Source: Marinobacter iranensis
GTDB taxonomy: Bacteria > Pseudomonadota > Gammaproteobacteria > Pseudomonadales > Oleiphilaceae
Assembly (NCBI RefSeq): GCF_029207565.1
Contig: NZ_JANCMW010000011.1
Location: forward strand, 1-64,000
DNA length: 64,000 nucleotides
Reading direction: 5' to 3'
How positions within the stretch are numbered: the stretch's first letter is position 1; every line of letters starts with the position of its first letter. The position numbers and the translations under genes are program-made. Shown one piece after another: positions 1-7,643 of this stretch. A model generated the notes under the pieces. The model did not search any database and was not told where the DNA came from. It saw only the letters and a program-made list of their open reading frames with translations.

Positions 1-71
1 GCGACCACGAACAGGTCTTTGGGGAGTTGGCCAAGGGTGGCCGTGAACTGCAGTCCGGTTGCCTGGGGCAT
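1..71 (-). CDS. vgrG: VgrG (TssI) N-terminal fragment, cut by window edge
   Basis: Only the first 23 complete codons are present. They read from an ATG at 71 and begin MPQATGLQFTATLGQLPKDL, the kind of opening strand seen at the N-terminus of VgrG (gp27-like) spike proteins. The start is preceded by AAGGA at a suitable distance. VgrG trimers form the tip of the T6SS needle and carry effectors. The position directly after tssM on the same strand fits a tssI gene closing the cluster. The call rests on a short stretch plus context. The rest of the gene, including any effector extension, lies outside the window. Confidence 0.6.
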   Translation of the reverse strand, partial: MPQATGLQFTATLGQLPKDLFVV

Positions 72-104
72 GTCTTCTATCCTTGAAGCAAGAATTCCTG
101 AACC

Positions 105-138
105 GCCAATACGGAAAACGTCCTGTTTCCGTATTGGC
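105..138. other. Perfect 13-bp hairpin between tssM and vgrG
   Basis: GCCAATACGGAAA (105-117) and TTTCCGTATTGGC (126-138) are perfect inverted repeats around an 8-nt loop. On the minus strand the stem is not followed by a T-run, so it does not look like a standard intrinsic terminator. It may stabilise or process the tssM mRNA end, or attenuate vgrG expression. The role is inferred. Confidence 0.6.
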
Positions 139-151
139 TCTGGTGCATAGT

Positions 152-3100
152 CTAATACAGACTGCGTGGTATCTGGTACCCCGCCAGCAATTCCTGTGTG
201 AATGGGTTGGTATTACTGCCCGCATGCAGGCGATAACGCATTTCACCGTCGTCCAGCGCAAACCGCACGTCCACGGCACTGCTGCTCACCCCGGTGATAT
301 CTGCCTCATCCAACAGGCGGAACAGCGCCCAGGGGCCGTTTTCGGAAATACTGCGCGGTGACCGGTTCACTTCCGTAGGCACCAGGGTGACCCGGCTCTC
401 GACCGAATCCCTCAGCGTATTGGGCCACACCAGCGGAATACTCTGGCTGGGGCCGTGGCTGAACTCCACCAGCTGTCCGTCCACGTTCATCACGCTACGG
501 CGCTTGTTGGACGACAGGTGCAACGGTTCGAGCGCGAACTCAACATCCAGCGAGCCGCTTCGGGTGAAGAAGGCACGGCGGATATTTTCAGCCTTTTCCA
601 GCGAGGCCAGCACATCGCGACGAACCAGGCTGGCGCGCTTGGAACCGGCAATGTGCTCCGGATGGTCTTCCAGGAACAGTTTCAGGTTTTCATTGTAGAA
701 CTGGTCCAGCACGCCCTCCGGCGCAAAGAAGCGCTCGAAATCCTGCAATGCGGCATCACGACCGGCGCCCGGGTTGAACGGGTAATGCCTGGCCAGGCTC
801 TGCTGGAACGGCTGATACACTTCCTGGTACCACTGGCGCTCAAGCTGCGCCACGGCCTGGTCCAGCACCACGCGCCAACTTTCGGAGGCCAGTTTTTCAA
901 GCATGCGGTCCAGGGGCGCGGGCTGGTTCGAAGCCACCCGTTGCAGGGTAAAGATCGGGTCCGCCCCTTGCAGGCCCATACGGGCACGGGCGGCGGAAAG
1001 CGCAGCCTTGCCACGATCCGGCGCTTCCTGGATACCGCGCAGGTAAGTGTGCAAACTCTGGATAACCTCCATTACCTGCTCCATGTCACTGGGGTCGTCA
1101 CCCTGCTTGTCCATCAGTTCATTCAGGTCGGTAAACTGGCGTTCAATCTCCTGAACCATCTGGAAGTGGGAGGACTGTTCCATCACCTTGCGGGCCGCCT
1201 CGGCCTCTTCGCTGCCACCGGGAATCAGACGGGTATTGGCGGTTACCTGGGCCAGCAACTGGTTCAGCGGTTCGTGGCCGCTGGTCAGGCTCTCCAGAAC
1301 ACGCACCCCATGGTTCAAATCGCTGAAGCTCCGGATATCCAGCCGGCTCAGGGCCCGACGCCAGTTGGCCACATAGTTCTCGGCGTACAGGGATTGCAGT
1401 TGTGCCTGCAGCCGGGCCTCGTCGGCTTTACTGAAGTTCACGTCATCGCGGCGGCCCAGTACCCAGGCGTCCACCAGCGCCAGTTCCGTGACCGAGCCGG
1501 ACTTGCGCAGGAACCAGGAATCCAGGCCATCGCGTGTCAGCAGGGAGGGAATCACCACCGGATCCTCCTGTTCCGTATTCTCGTCATCCAGAGGCTCGCC
1601 AAACTCATCCAGACGTACAAACACAGTGCTGAAGGCGGGGCCGGATTCCCGGGCCAGATCCAGAGGCGACTGGAAATTCTGTTCGGCTTCTTTCTCCAGG
1701 TCACGATAGACCCGCTCCGGGGTCGCGATGCGGCCAAGCTCGTGCTGGGCCCATTGAACGCTGCTACGGAACGGGGCCAGGGCCATATCGGCCGTCTTGT
1801 CGCCGTCTTCGACCCGTTGGTTCAGGTCCGTGTGAAGCATGGCGTAATCCAGATGGCTAAGCAGTCGCTGTTGCAGGTCTCGCTGCGCAGGGTAAGCGCG
1901 TTGCCAGTAATCGCTCATGTAGCTGTGGACAATATCCCGGCGGCGACCACTGGCGTCGTAAAGCATCCGCAACACACGAAGGTGATCAAGACGCTCCGAG
2001 CTGGTGTCCGGAGCATCGCTCATTTCCTCCATCACGCCCAGCATCAGGGCGGGCAGGAACTGGTAGGCCAGCATGTCCAGATAGGACGCTTCCACTTCCG
2101 GGCCAACCTTATGGCCTTTGTACAAACCCATGTCCGCCACTACGGCCGGTTCTGCCCGGTAATCTCCAAACGCCAGTGTGGCTTCCTGCAACTGGTCCAG
2201 CGGTTCCAGCAGGTTGCGGCCGGTGGTATCGGGTTCGTAGCCGATGGGGCGCCAGTTATCGATAAAGCTGCGTACCCGCTCCTCGACTGCCGTGGCGGCT
2301 TCCGCGTTCTCAATGAAGTAATGCTGCCATCCAGCGGTCATGCCCAGGCCGGCGGCAACGGCGACAACCGCAGCAACCGCAATCCGGCGGCGCCGGCTAC
2401 CGACCACCTTCTGGTTGTCACCAGCCAGGCCCGCCTCCCGATAGATAATGTTGGGGAACAGCTTTTCCGTAAACAGGCTTGACGACTGTCCGCCACGCTG
2501 CGCCGGCTGTATCGGGCTGGCAAGCCCATAGTTCGCGGCCGCGGCGGAGACGAAGGCATCTTCTGGTACGCCTTCCTGGACCACGGACGTAAAATAGGTG
2601 CCACGCACCAGTGCCGGTGTCGAGAAGGCATCCGCAGACAACAGATCAGCAAGGAACTGTTCCAACACCGGCTTCAGCCCCGCCAATTGACGGGTAAAGG
2701 AATAGGCGGCCGCACGCTCTTCCGCGTCCCGGGTAGCAGAAAGGACATCTGGAAGGCGCTCACCGAGTTGTTCCGCGAGCTTGCTGAAGTTTTGGTCGAA
2801 CTCGCCCAGCCAGTCGTCCGGATCGTGCTGGCCATCCAATTGGAAGGTAAAGCCCAGGGGCTGCTCACGCTCGGCTTTCGAGAGGGTGCGGGCAAACGGT
2901 GCAAATCCGTAGAGCAGGTCCATCTTGGTGAAACTGATGTATACCGGTAACTGGGAGCCCAATTGCTCCATCAGTTCCCGCAGGCGGGTACGTAGCAGGA
3001 TGGCCTGGGCCTGGCGCTGTTGTTCATTACCGGTGCTCAGGCGGGCCATATCCACCGCCAACACCACACCGTTCAACGGGCGCTGAGGGCGGTTCTTTTC

Positions 3101-3736
3101 CAGCCAGTTCATGAAATGGGTCCACAGCCGCTGCTGGATCTCGCTACTGGCACCCTCGCCATCATTCTGGCTCAGCAGTTCGCCATCCGGATCAATCAAT
3201 ACGCCGTTGTCGCCCACCCACCATTCGAAACCGAACGGGTTGCGCTCGGTGCGGGGGTTGCGGGTGACATTGGTGAGAGTATAAGTCTGCCCCGAACGCT
3301 GGATCAGGCTGGTCTTGCCGGCGTCTTCCAGGCCCATGACCAGGTACCAGGGCAAACGATAGACGCCCTTACGGCCCGGCAGGTTACTCTTCAGCTCAGC
3401 CAGGCGGCGATCAAGCAGGCGTTGCTGGCGACGTTCCAGCGGCAGGATCGGATCTTCCTCTTCCTTTTGTTCCTCCGCCTTGGCCACGTTCACCTTACGC
3501 AACTTGCGGGCCAGCATCATGCCCCAGACCATGGCCACCAGCAGTACCACCACCAGCGTGACCAGGGCCCGCATCTGCCAGGCCGCCAGCGGGTATGCAC
3601 CGTTGATTTCCAGGCGCGGTCCCAGCCACCAGGTTGCGGCCAGCAATACCACCACACCCAGCGCCAGGGTAATCGGCGCCGCACTGCGCACATAGGGCAG
3701 TATCCGTCGTCCAATGAGTAGGGCTTTTCTCCACAT
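152..3736 (-). CDS. tssM: T6SS inner-membrane protein TssM (IcmF/VasK)
   Basis: This 1194-residue protein has the IcmF/TssM layout. Two hydrophobic segments lie in the first 80 residues, followed by a cytoplasmic GTPase-like domain with a Walker A motif (GLEDAGKTS, about residues 135-143). A third membrane segment follows a basic stretch near residue 450, and the rest is a long periplasmic region. TssM forms the membrane core complex with TssL and the lipoprotein TssJ. Two ATGs lie 9 bases apart. The second, at 3736, has AGGA about 8 bases upstream, whereas for the first it abuts the start, so the second is preferred. The gene sits between tssA and vgrG on the same strand. Confidence 0.95.
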   Translation of the reverse strand: MWRKALLIGRRILPYVRSAAPITLALGVVVLLAATWWLGPRLEINGAYPLAAWQMRALVTLVVVLLVAMVWGMMLARKLRKVNVAKAEEQKEEEDPILPLERRQQRLLDRRLAELKSNLPGRKGVYRLPWYLVMGLEDAGKTSLIQRSGQTYTLTNVTRNPRTERNPFGFEWWVGDNGVLIDPDGELLSQNDGEGASSEIQQRLWTHFMNWLEKNRPQRPLNGVVLAVDMARLSTGNEQQRQAQAILLRTRLRELMEQLGSQLPVYISFTKMDLLYGFAPFARTLSKAEREQPLGFTFQLDGQHDPDDWLGEFDQNFSKLAEQLGERLPDVLSATRDAEERAAAYSFTRQLAGLKPVLEQFLADLLSADAFSTPALVRGTYFTSVVQEGVPEDAFVSAAAANYGLASPIQPAQRGGQSSSLFTEKLFPNIIYREAGLAGDNQKVVGSRRRRIAVAAVVAVAAGLGMTAGWQHYFIENAEAATAVEERVRSFIDNWRPIGYEPDTTGRNLLEPLDQLQEATLAFGDYRAEPAVVADMGLYKGHKVGPEVEASYLDMLAYQFLPALMLGVMEEMSDAPDTSSERLDHLRVLRMLYDASGRRRDIVHSYMSDYWQRAYPAQRDLQQRLLSHLDYAMLHTDLNQRVEDGDKTADMALAPFRSSVQWAQHELGRIATPERVYRDLEKEAEQNFQSPLDLARESGPAFSTVFVRLDEFGEPLDDENTEQEDPVVIPSLLTRDGLDSWFLRKSGSVTELALVDAWVLGRRDDVNFSKADEARLQAQLQSLYAENYVANWRRALSRLDIRSFSDLNHGVRVLESLTSGHEPLNQLLAQVTANTRLIPGGSEEAEAARKVMEQSSHFQMVQEIERQFTDLNELMDKQGDDPSDMEQVMEVIQSLHTYLRGIQEAPDRGKAALSAARARMGLQGADPIFTLQRVASNQPAPLDRMLEKLASESWRVVLDQAVAQLERQWYQEVYQPFQQSLARHYPFNPGAGRDAALQDFERFFAPEGVLDQFYNENLKLFLEDHPEHIAGSKRASLVRRDVLASLEKAENIRRAFFTRSGSLDVEFALEPLHLSSNKRRSVMNVDGQLVEFSHGPSQSIPLVWPNTLRDSVESRVTLVPTEVNRSPRSISENGPWALFRLLDEADITGVSSSAVDVRFALDDGEMRYRLHAGSNTNPFTQELLAGYQIPRSLY

Positions 3737-3769
3737 GGTGTCCATTCCTGTTAATTGATCCGTCGGTGT

Positions 3770-5203
3770 TTACGCAAGTCTGTCCAGCCGGGCCACCAGG
3801 CCTGGCTCCCAGTCTTCAAGGCTCATATCCCGGGTCTGCTCACGCAGATCCTGCACCTGCTGCTTCGCCAGGCTTTTCATGCCACTGTCTTTCATCAACT
3901 GGCTGCTCATCAGCCGCCAGTAGAATCGGTCCCGGGGTTCGCGAGCCGCTTCCAGGCCTTCTTCCAGCAATTTCATGGCCGGAGCCAGACCTTTCTGTTC
4001 CATCACACCCCGGGCATCGTCATAGGCCTGCTCCCAGGAGCTCGCCCCACCGGCGGAGCCGCCCTTCGCCGGGCCACTGAGCATCCAGTCGGCCACCGCC
4101 TTGGGCAGGAAGGGCGTGCCGTCGTTAAAGGTCATGTCCGCCAGTTCCGGTAACCGTTCAACGAAGACTTTAACGGCCGCGCGAATGGCTTCGGCACAGG
4201 GCTCGTGCCCCAACGCGGAGGCCACCTGTGCACTCAGCCAGTGGCCTTCCAGCCAGAACGGGCTGACCGACAGGCTTTGTTCGATACGCTGCCAGAGCGC
4301 CAGGTCCGGTGATTTGGATAAGCTCTCCCGGTAGTCCGCCACGCGGTCCGCGCTCACGGCGGCCAGGTCGCTCTTGACGCCGTCCCGCGCGGGGGGAACC
4401 GAGGTAATGGTCTGCCAGATGGCGTAGCGACGAAGTTGGTAGCCGAGCGCATCGGCAGGCGTGGCTTCGGTCAGCATATCGGCCACTTTCAGAAGGCTCT
4501 GGCGGGTGGCCCGCTCGTTCGCAGGGTCCAGGGTCAGGTCGCCAAGGGAGGCGGACGACGTGCTGGTGCCATGGGATGGCGCCGACCCGGAAGAAGACGC
4601 TGCTGTTTCCGTTTTATCGGCGGCTTCGGACGGCCTGGGCGCGTCGGAGGGCGATGGCAGCTTCTCCACCGCCCGGCGCAGGTCGAAGAGCCCATCATCC
4701 GGCAGTTCGCGGGCGCTTGCCTGCTCCATCAGTTTGCCCAGGGTGGCCAGGCAGAATTCGCGGCCGTCCCCCACACCCCCATCAAAGCTCAGCGCCGACA
4801 CTTCCTTGCTGGCACGCTGCATCATCTGGGTCATCAGCATCTTGCGGGCACGCTTACCCTTGTCACCTGAATAGGGCCAGGCGTCGTCCCACCAGCTGTC
4901 CAGTACCCGGTGCAACAGGTACAGCGACAAGGCAAAACGCTCGCCGTTGCCGCCGCGCTGCAGACACAGCAACAGGAACCCCAGAACCTTGAGATCCTTG
5001 CTGGTATCCGACAACAGGCGCAGTGACTCGCTCTCCACCTTGCCCCATTCAACGCCGGTGTGGGCCAGCGAGCCCACCTTCATGATTTCGTTCTCGAGGT
5101 ACTCCATGGTGGGGTCGTCCATCAGGTTGTCACCCGTGGAATGCTCACCGGAAAAAGTACTCAACACCTGTTCAACGTATGGATGCTGCTCTACTGCCTG
5201 CAT
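3770..5203 (-). CDS. tssA: T6SS cap/assembly protein TssA
   Basis: The N-terminal half matches the ImpA_N domain of TssA (dense Leu/Trp helices with the DSWWDDAWPY-type segment). A low-complexity Ser/Ala linker separates it from a helical C-terminal domain of the VasJ kind, ending in an EQTRDMSLEDWEPG segment. TssA positions baseplate and sheath during assembly. The open frame extends to a TTG at 5224. The ATG at 5203 follows AGGGA by about 6 bases and is the better start, giving 477 residues. It lies between tagO and tssM on the same strand and is probably cotranscribed. Confidence 0.9.
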   Translation of the reverse strand: MQAVEQHPYVEQVLSTFSGEHSTGDNLMDDPTMEYLENEIMKVGSLAHTGVEWGKVESESLRLLSDTSKDLKVLGFLLLCLQRGGNGERFALSLYLLHRVLDSWWDDAWPYSGDKGKRARKMLMTQMMQRASKEVSALSFDGGVGDGREFCLATLGKLMEQASARELPDDGLFDLRRAVEKLPSPSDAPRPSEAADKTETAASSSGSAPSHGTSTSSASLGDLTLDPANERATRQSLLKVADMLTEATPADALGYQLRRYAIWQTITSVPPARDGVKSDLAAVSADRVADYRESLSKSPDLALWQRIEQSLSVSPFWLEGHWLSAQVASALGHEPCAEAIRAAVKVFVERLPELADMTFNDGTPFLPKAVADWMLSGPAKGGSAGGASSWEQAYDDARGVMEQKGLAPAMKLLEEGLEAAREPRDRFYWRLMSSQLMKDSGMKSLAKQQVQDLREQTRDMSLEDWEPGLVARLDRLA

Positions 5204-5257
5204 GTCCAATCCCTGTCTTTGCAAATGGCGCTATACATTCTTATTCGCTCTTAATCA

Positions 5258-5911
5258 CTACCAGCCACAGGCTTCCCGCAGTGGCTTGAGGGTGTCCCGG
5301 AACCCGGTCAGGTCAAACATCAGTCCGTCGACAACACTGCTGGATGAAGCCACGGTCACGCCGGGTGAGGCGGCCATGTTCCGGACCGTCCGGATGGCGG
5401 GCAATCCACGGCCGCCGCTGATGACATAACCGTCGTCCCTTACCCGCCAGATCTGCCGGCCCTGGCCGAAATCAACGGTCACCCGCTCTTCTTTCACCGC
5501 CTCTGGCAGCATCAATGTGAGCTCGGTGATGTTGTTATGGCACTGTACCGCCAGCAGTGGCCTCGGCGGTTTTACACCGAGGGCACTGAGTGTCAGCAGA
5601 TGTCCGGCCAGTTGTTCGGTATCGCGGTAGAGGGGGCCCTCACCCGGCTTCCGACGCTGTTCCTGGGCAAAGGCCTGGCGCCAGCGTTCCGGCTGATTGC
5701 CTCCACTGATGTTTTCAATCGCCACTTCCACCGGGGTACCGAACACTTCATCGAAACAGGCCAGCCGTTCCAGTCGTTGGCTCTCCTCGGTACAGTCACG
5801 GGCCGCGGCCAGCTGCTGGCTGGACTGTGCACTGGCCGCCAGTGAAAAGGTCATGCCGAGGGCGCAGAGCACAGCGGCGAGTGGGCGGTTACTTCTGATA
5901 AACGGGTTCAC
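5258..5911 (-). CDS. T6SS-associated periplasmic protein TagO/VasI family
   Basis: This 217-residue exported protein has a signal peptide (hydrophobic core PLAAVLCALGMTFSLAASAQ, cleavage after AQ). It is followed by the VasI/TagO pattern: a cysteine-containing start (RDCTEES...RLACFDEVFG), then a beta-rich domain with a CHNNITELTLMLP motif and a terminal ..REACGW. Members occur only inside T6SS clusters, and TagO is linked to peptidoglycan-associated steps of assembly. The best start is the GTG at 5911, which overlaps the TGA of the upstream sigma-54 activator as GTGA. AGGTGA lies about 9 bases upstream, so translation is probably coupled. Confidence 0.85.
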   Translation of the reverse strand: MNPFIRSNRPLAAVLCALGMTFSLAASAQSSQQLAAARDCTEESQRLERLACFDEVFGTPVEVAIENISGGNQPERWRQAFAQEQRRKPGEGPLYRDTEQLAGHLLTLSALGVKPPRPLLAVQCHNNITELTLMLPEAVKEERVTVDFGQGRQIWRVRDDGYVISGGRGLPAIRTVRNMAASPGVTVASSSSVVDGLMFDLTGFRDTLKPLREACGW

Positions 5912-7482
5912 GCTTCTGTCACCTGATACTTCAGACATTTATGGGCCAGGGTGCGCTTGGGCAGACCCAGGCTTTCCGCCGCCTGGGCACGGTTGCCGCC
6001 GTATTGGCGCAAGCGCTCACGGATGATGGCGGCTTCGAACGCCTGGGCCGCGGCCCTGAGGTCGTCCACCTCGTCCGCCAGGGGAAGGCCCGGAACCATC
6101 TGCGACTGGAAGTCGCTGGCAATGCAGGTTTCCTGGCTTGGAAAAAGATCGTCCAGGCGCAACACTTCCGGCTGGATATCGTCACCGACCGGTGTCTGCA
6201 GGCAGGCAAACTCGACAATGTTCCGCAGTTCACGGGCATTGCCGGGAAAGCTGTAACCCGCCAGCATACTGAGCGCGTGGCTGCTGATACCCATGGGGCC
6301 AGCGCCCTCGCGGGCGGTGTATTCGCGGATGAAATGCCGGCACAGGGGTTCGAGATCTTCCGGGCGCTCCCGCAGGGGCTTGACCCGCAGCGGGAACTGG
6401 CTGAGTCGATAAAACAGGTCCCGGCGGAAGCTTCCGCCCTCAATGCAGTTGCTCAGTGGCTGATGGGTAGCGGCCACCAGGCGAAAATCGGAGTGTTGTT
6501 CATGCTGTGCGCCGAGTGGGCGGAAGCGGCGACTTTCCAGTACCCGCAGCAGTTTGGACTGTAGGGCCATGGGCATGTCGCCAATCTCGTCCAGGAACAG
6601 GGTACCGCCGTCAGCCTGGGCCAGCAGCCCTTCCTTGGCCCGATCGGCACCGGAGAAGGCGCCCTTGGTGTGGCCGAAAAGTTCACTTTCCAGCAGCGAG
6701 TCCGGGATGGCGGCGCAGTTAACAACGACCATGGGCCCTTCGGCCCGGTCGGAGAAACGGTGGATGCCCTGCGCCACAAGGTCCTTGCCACAGCCGGTTT
6801 CGCCCTGCACCAGTACCGAGAGCTGGCTACCGGCGGCCCGTACGATCTGGGCACGCAGGTCGGTCATGGCTTTGGAGTTGCCGACCAGGGTTTCCGCCAG
6901 TTGATCGCAGCGCTGGCGCACGGCTTCGGCGTCGTGGAGGTGGTCCAGTGAGCGTTTAAGCATGCGCCGTTGCCATACCTGGTCGCTGGTTTTGAGCTGG
7001 CTGACCCATTGATGGGACAGCAGGGTCAGCAGGCCACGGTAAAGGGGTTGGGCGGTGATGCCGTCCCATTCGGGTTCTTCGTTACAGAGTACGAGGATAC
7101 CGAGGGTGCGGCCGTCTTCGCCTTTTATGGGTTCCAGCCAGAATGAGCGGGGCCGGTTGCTGGCTTCGACCATGGCCTGGAAGCCGGGGTGGTCCAGGCG
7201 GTAGCTGGCGGCCCGTGACAGTTCTCTGGGTTTGCCCTGTTGCAGCAGGTGGGCAAAGGGGTGGCTGAAGTCGCCGCAGTCGAATTCGCCCTGGTCGCCC
7301 AGTGCGGCACATTGGAGTGTGCGGCCGCTGAGGTCGAGTTCGAGTGACCAGCAGCGGTTGAGGCCGAAGGTGTTTTCGAGTTGCCGTGAGGCGACTTTTA
7401 GCAGGGTTGGCAGGTTGTCCTGCCGGAGCAGTTCAACTGCCAGGTCTATGCCGGTGTGCAACTCCGTCTGCATCCGTCCCAT
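5908..7482 (-). CDS. vasH: VasH-type sigma-54-dependent T6SS activator
   Basis: This is a bacterial enhancer-binding protein of 524 residues. It has a GAF-like N-terminal sensory region (about 1-190), an AAA+ domain with Walker A GETGCGKD (about 227-234) and a sigma-54-contact loop reading GAFSGA (about 274-279). A Fis-type helix-turn-helix lies at the C-terminus (NRAQAAESLGLPKRTLAHK). VasH proteins activate hcp and tss operons with sigma-54 RNA polymerase. The loop differs from the usual GAFTGA by Thr to Ser. The ATG at 7482 has AAGGGA 8 bases upstream and is preferred over longer alternatives. It is in the same transcript direction as clpV and tagO. Confidence 0.92.
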   Translation of the reverse strand: MGRMQTELHTGIDLAVELLRQDNLPTLLKVASRQLENTFGLNRCWSLELDLSGRTLQCAALGDQGEFDCGDFSHPFAHLLQQGKPRELSRAASYRLDHPGFQAMVEASNRPRSFWLEPIKGEDGRTLGILVLCNEEPEWDGITAQPLYRGLLTLLSHQWVSQLKTSDQVWQRRMLKRSLDHLHDAEAVRQRCDQLAETLVGNSKAMTDLRAQIVRAAGSQLSVLVQGETGCGKDLVAQGIHRFSDRAEGPMVVVNCAAIPDSLLESELFGHTKGAFSGADRAKEGLLAQADGGTLFLDEIGDMPMALQSKLLRVLESRRFRPLGAQHEQHSDFRLVAATHQPLSNCIEGGSFRRDLFYRLSQFPLRVKPLRERPEDLEPLCRHFIREYTAREGAGPMGISSHALSMLAGYSFPGNARELRNIVEFACLQTPVGDDIQPEVLRLDDLFPSQETCIASDFQSQMVPGLPLADEVDDLRAAAQAFEAAIIRERLRQYGGNRAQAAESLGLPKRTLAHKCLKYQVTEA

Positions 7483-7534
7483 TCTTTTTATCCCTTTTCC
7501 TTGTCCCCTAAGGATCGCGTACCGTGCAGATTCA

Positions 7535-7612
7535 CTTTCCGAAACACGCTGTGAATACATCCCTGTACGCTCCGCTCCGCCATCCTTGGCTCCGCAGGGT
7601 ATTTGGAAAGCC
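7535..7612. repeat. Degenerate copy of the intergenic palindromic element
   Basis: This region between clpV and vasH has ends CTTTCCGAAAC and ..ATTTGGAAAG in inverted orientation. Its loop (7574-7596) matches the 23-nt core TGCGGAGCCATGGATGGCGGAGC on the minus strand at all but one position. The same core occurs in the elements at 17255-17356 and 27071-27176. The arms pair only partly here, so the copy looks decayed. Confidence 0.6.
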
Positions 7613-7643
7613 GAACCACAGGGCCCGCTACCTCCCGATTGCC

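Noticed and set aside
455..2482. 675-codon open frame on the + strand
   Set aside because: It lies wholly antisense to tssM, has no recognisable domain and reflects the codon bias of the real gene.
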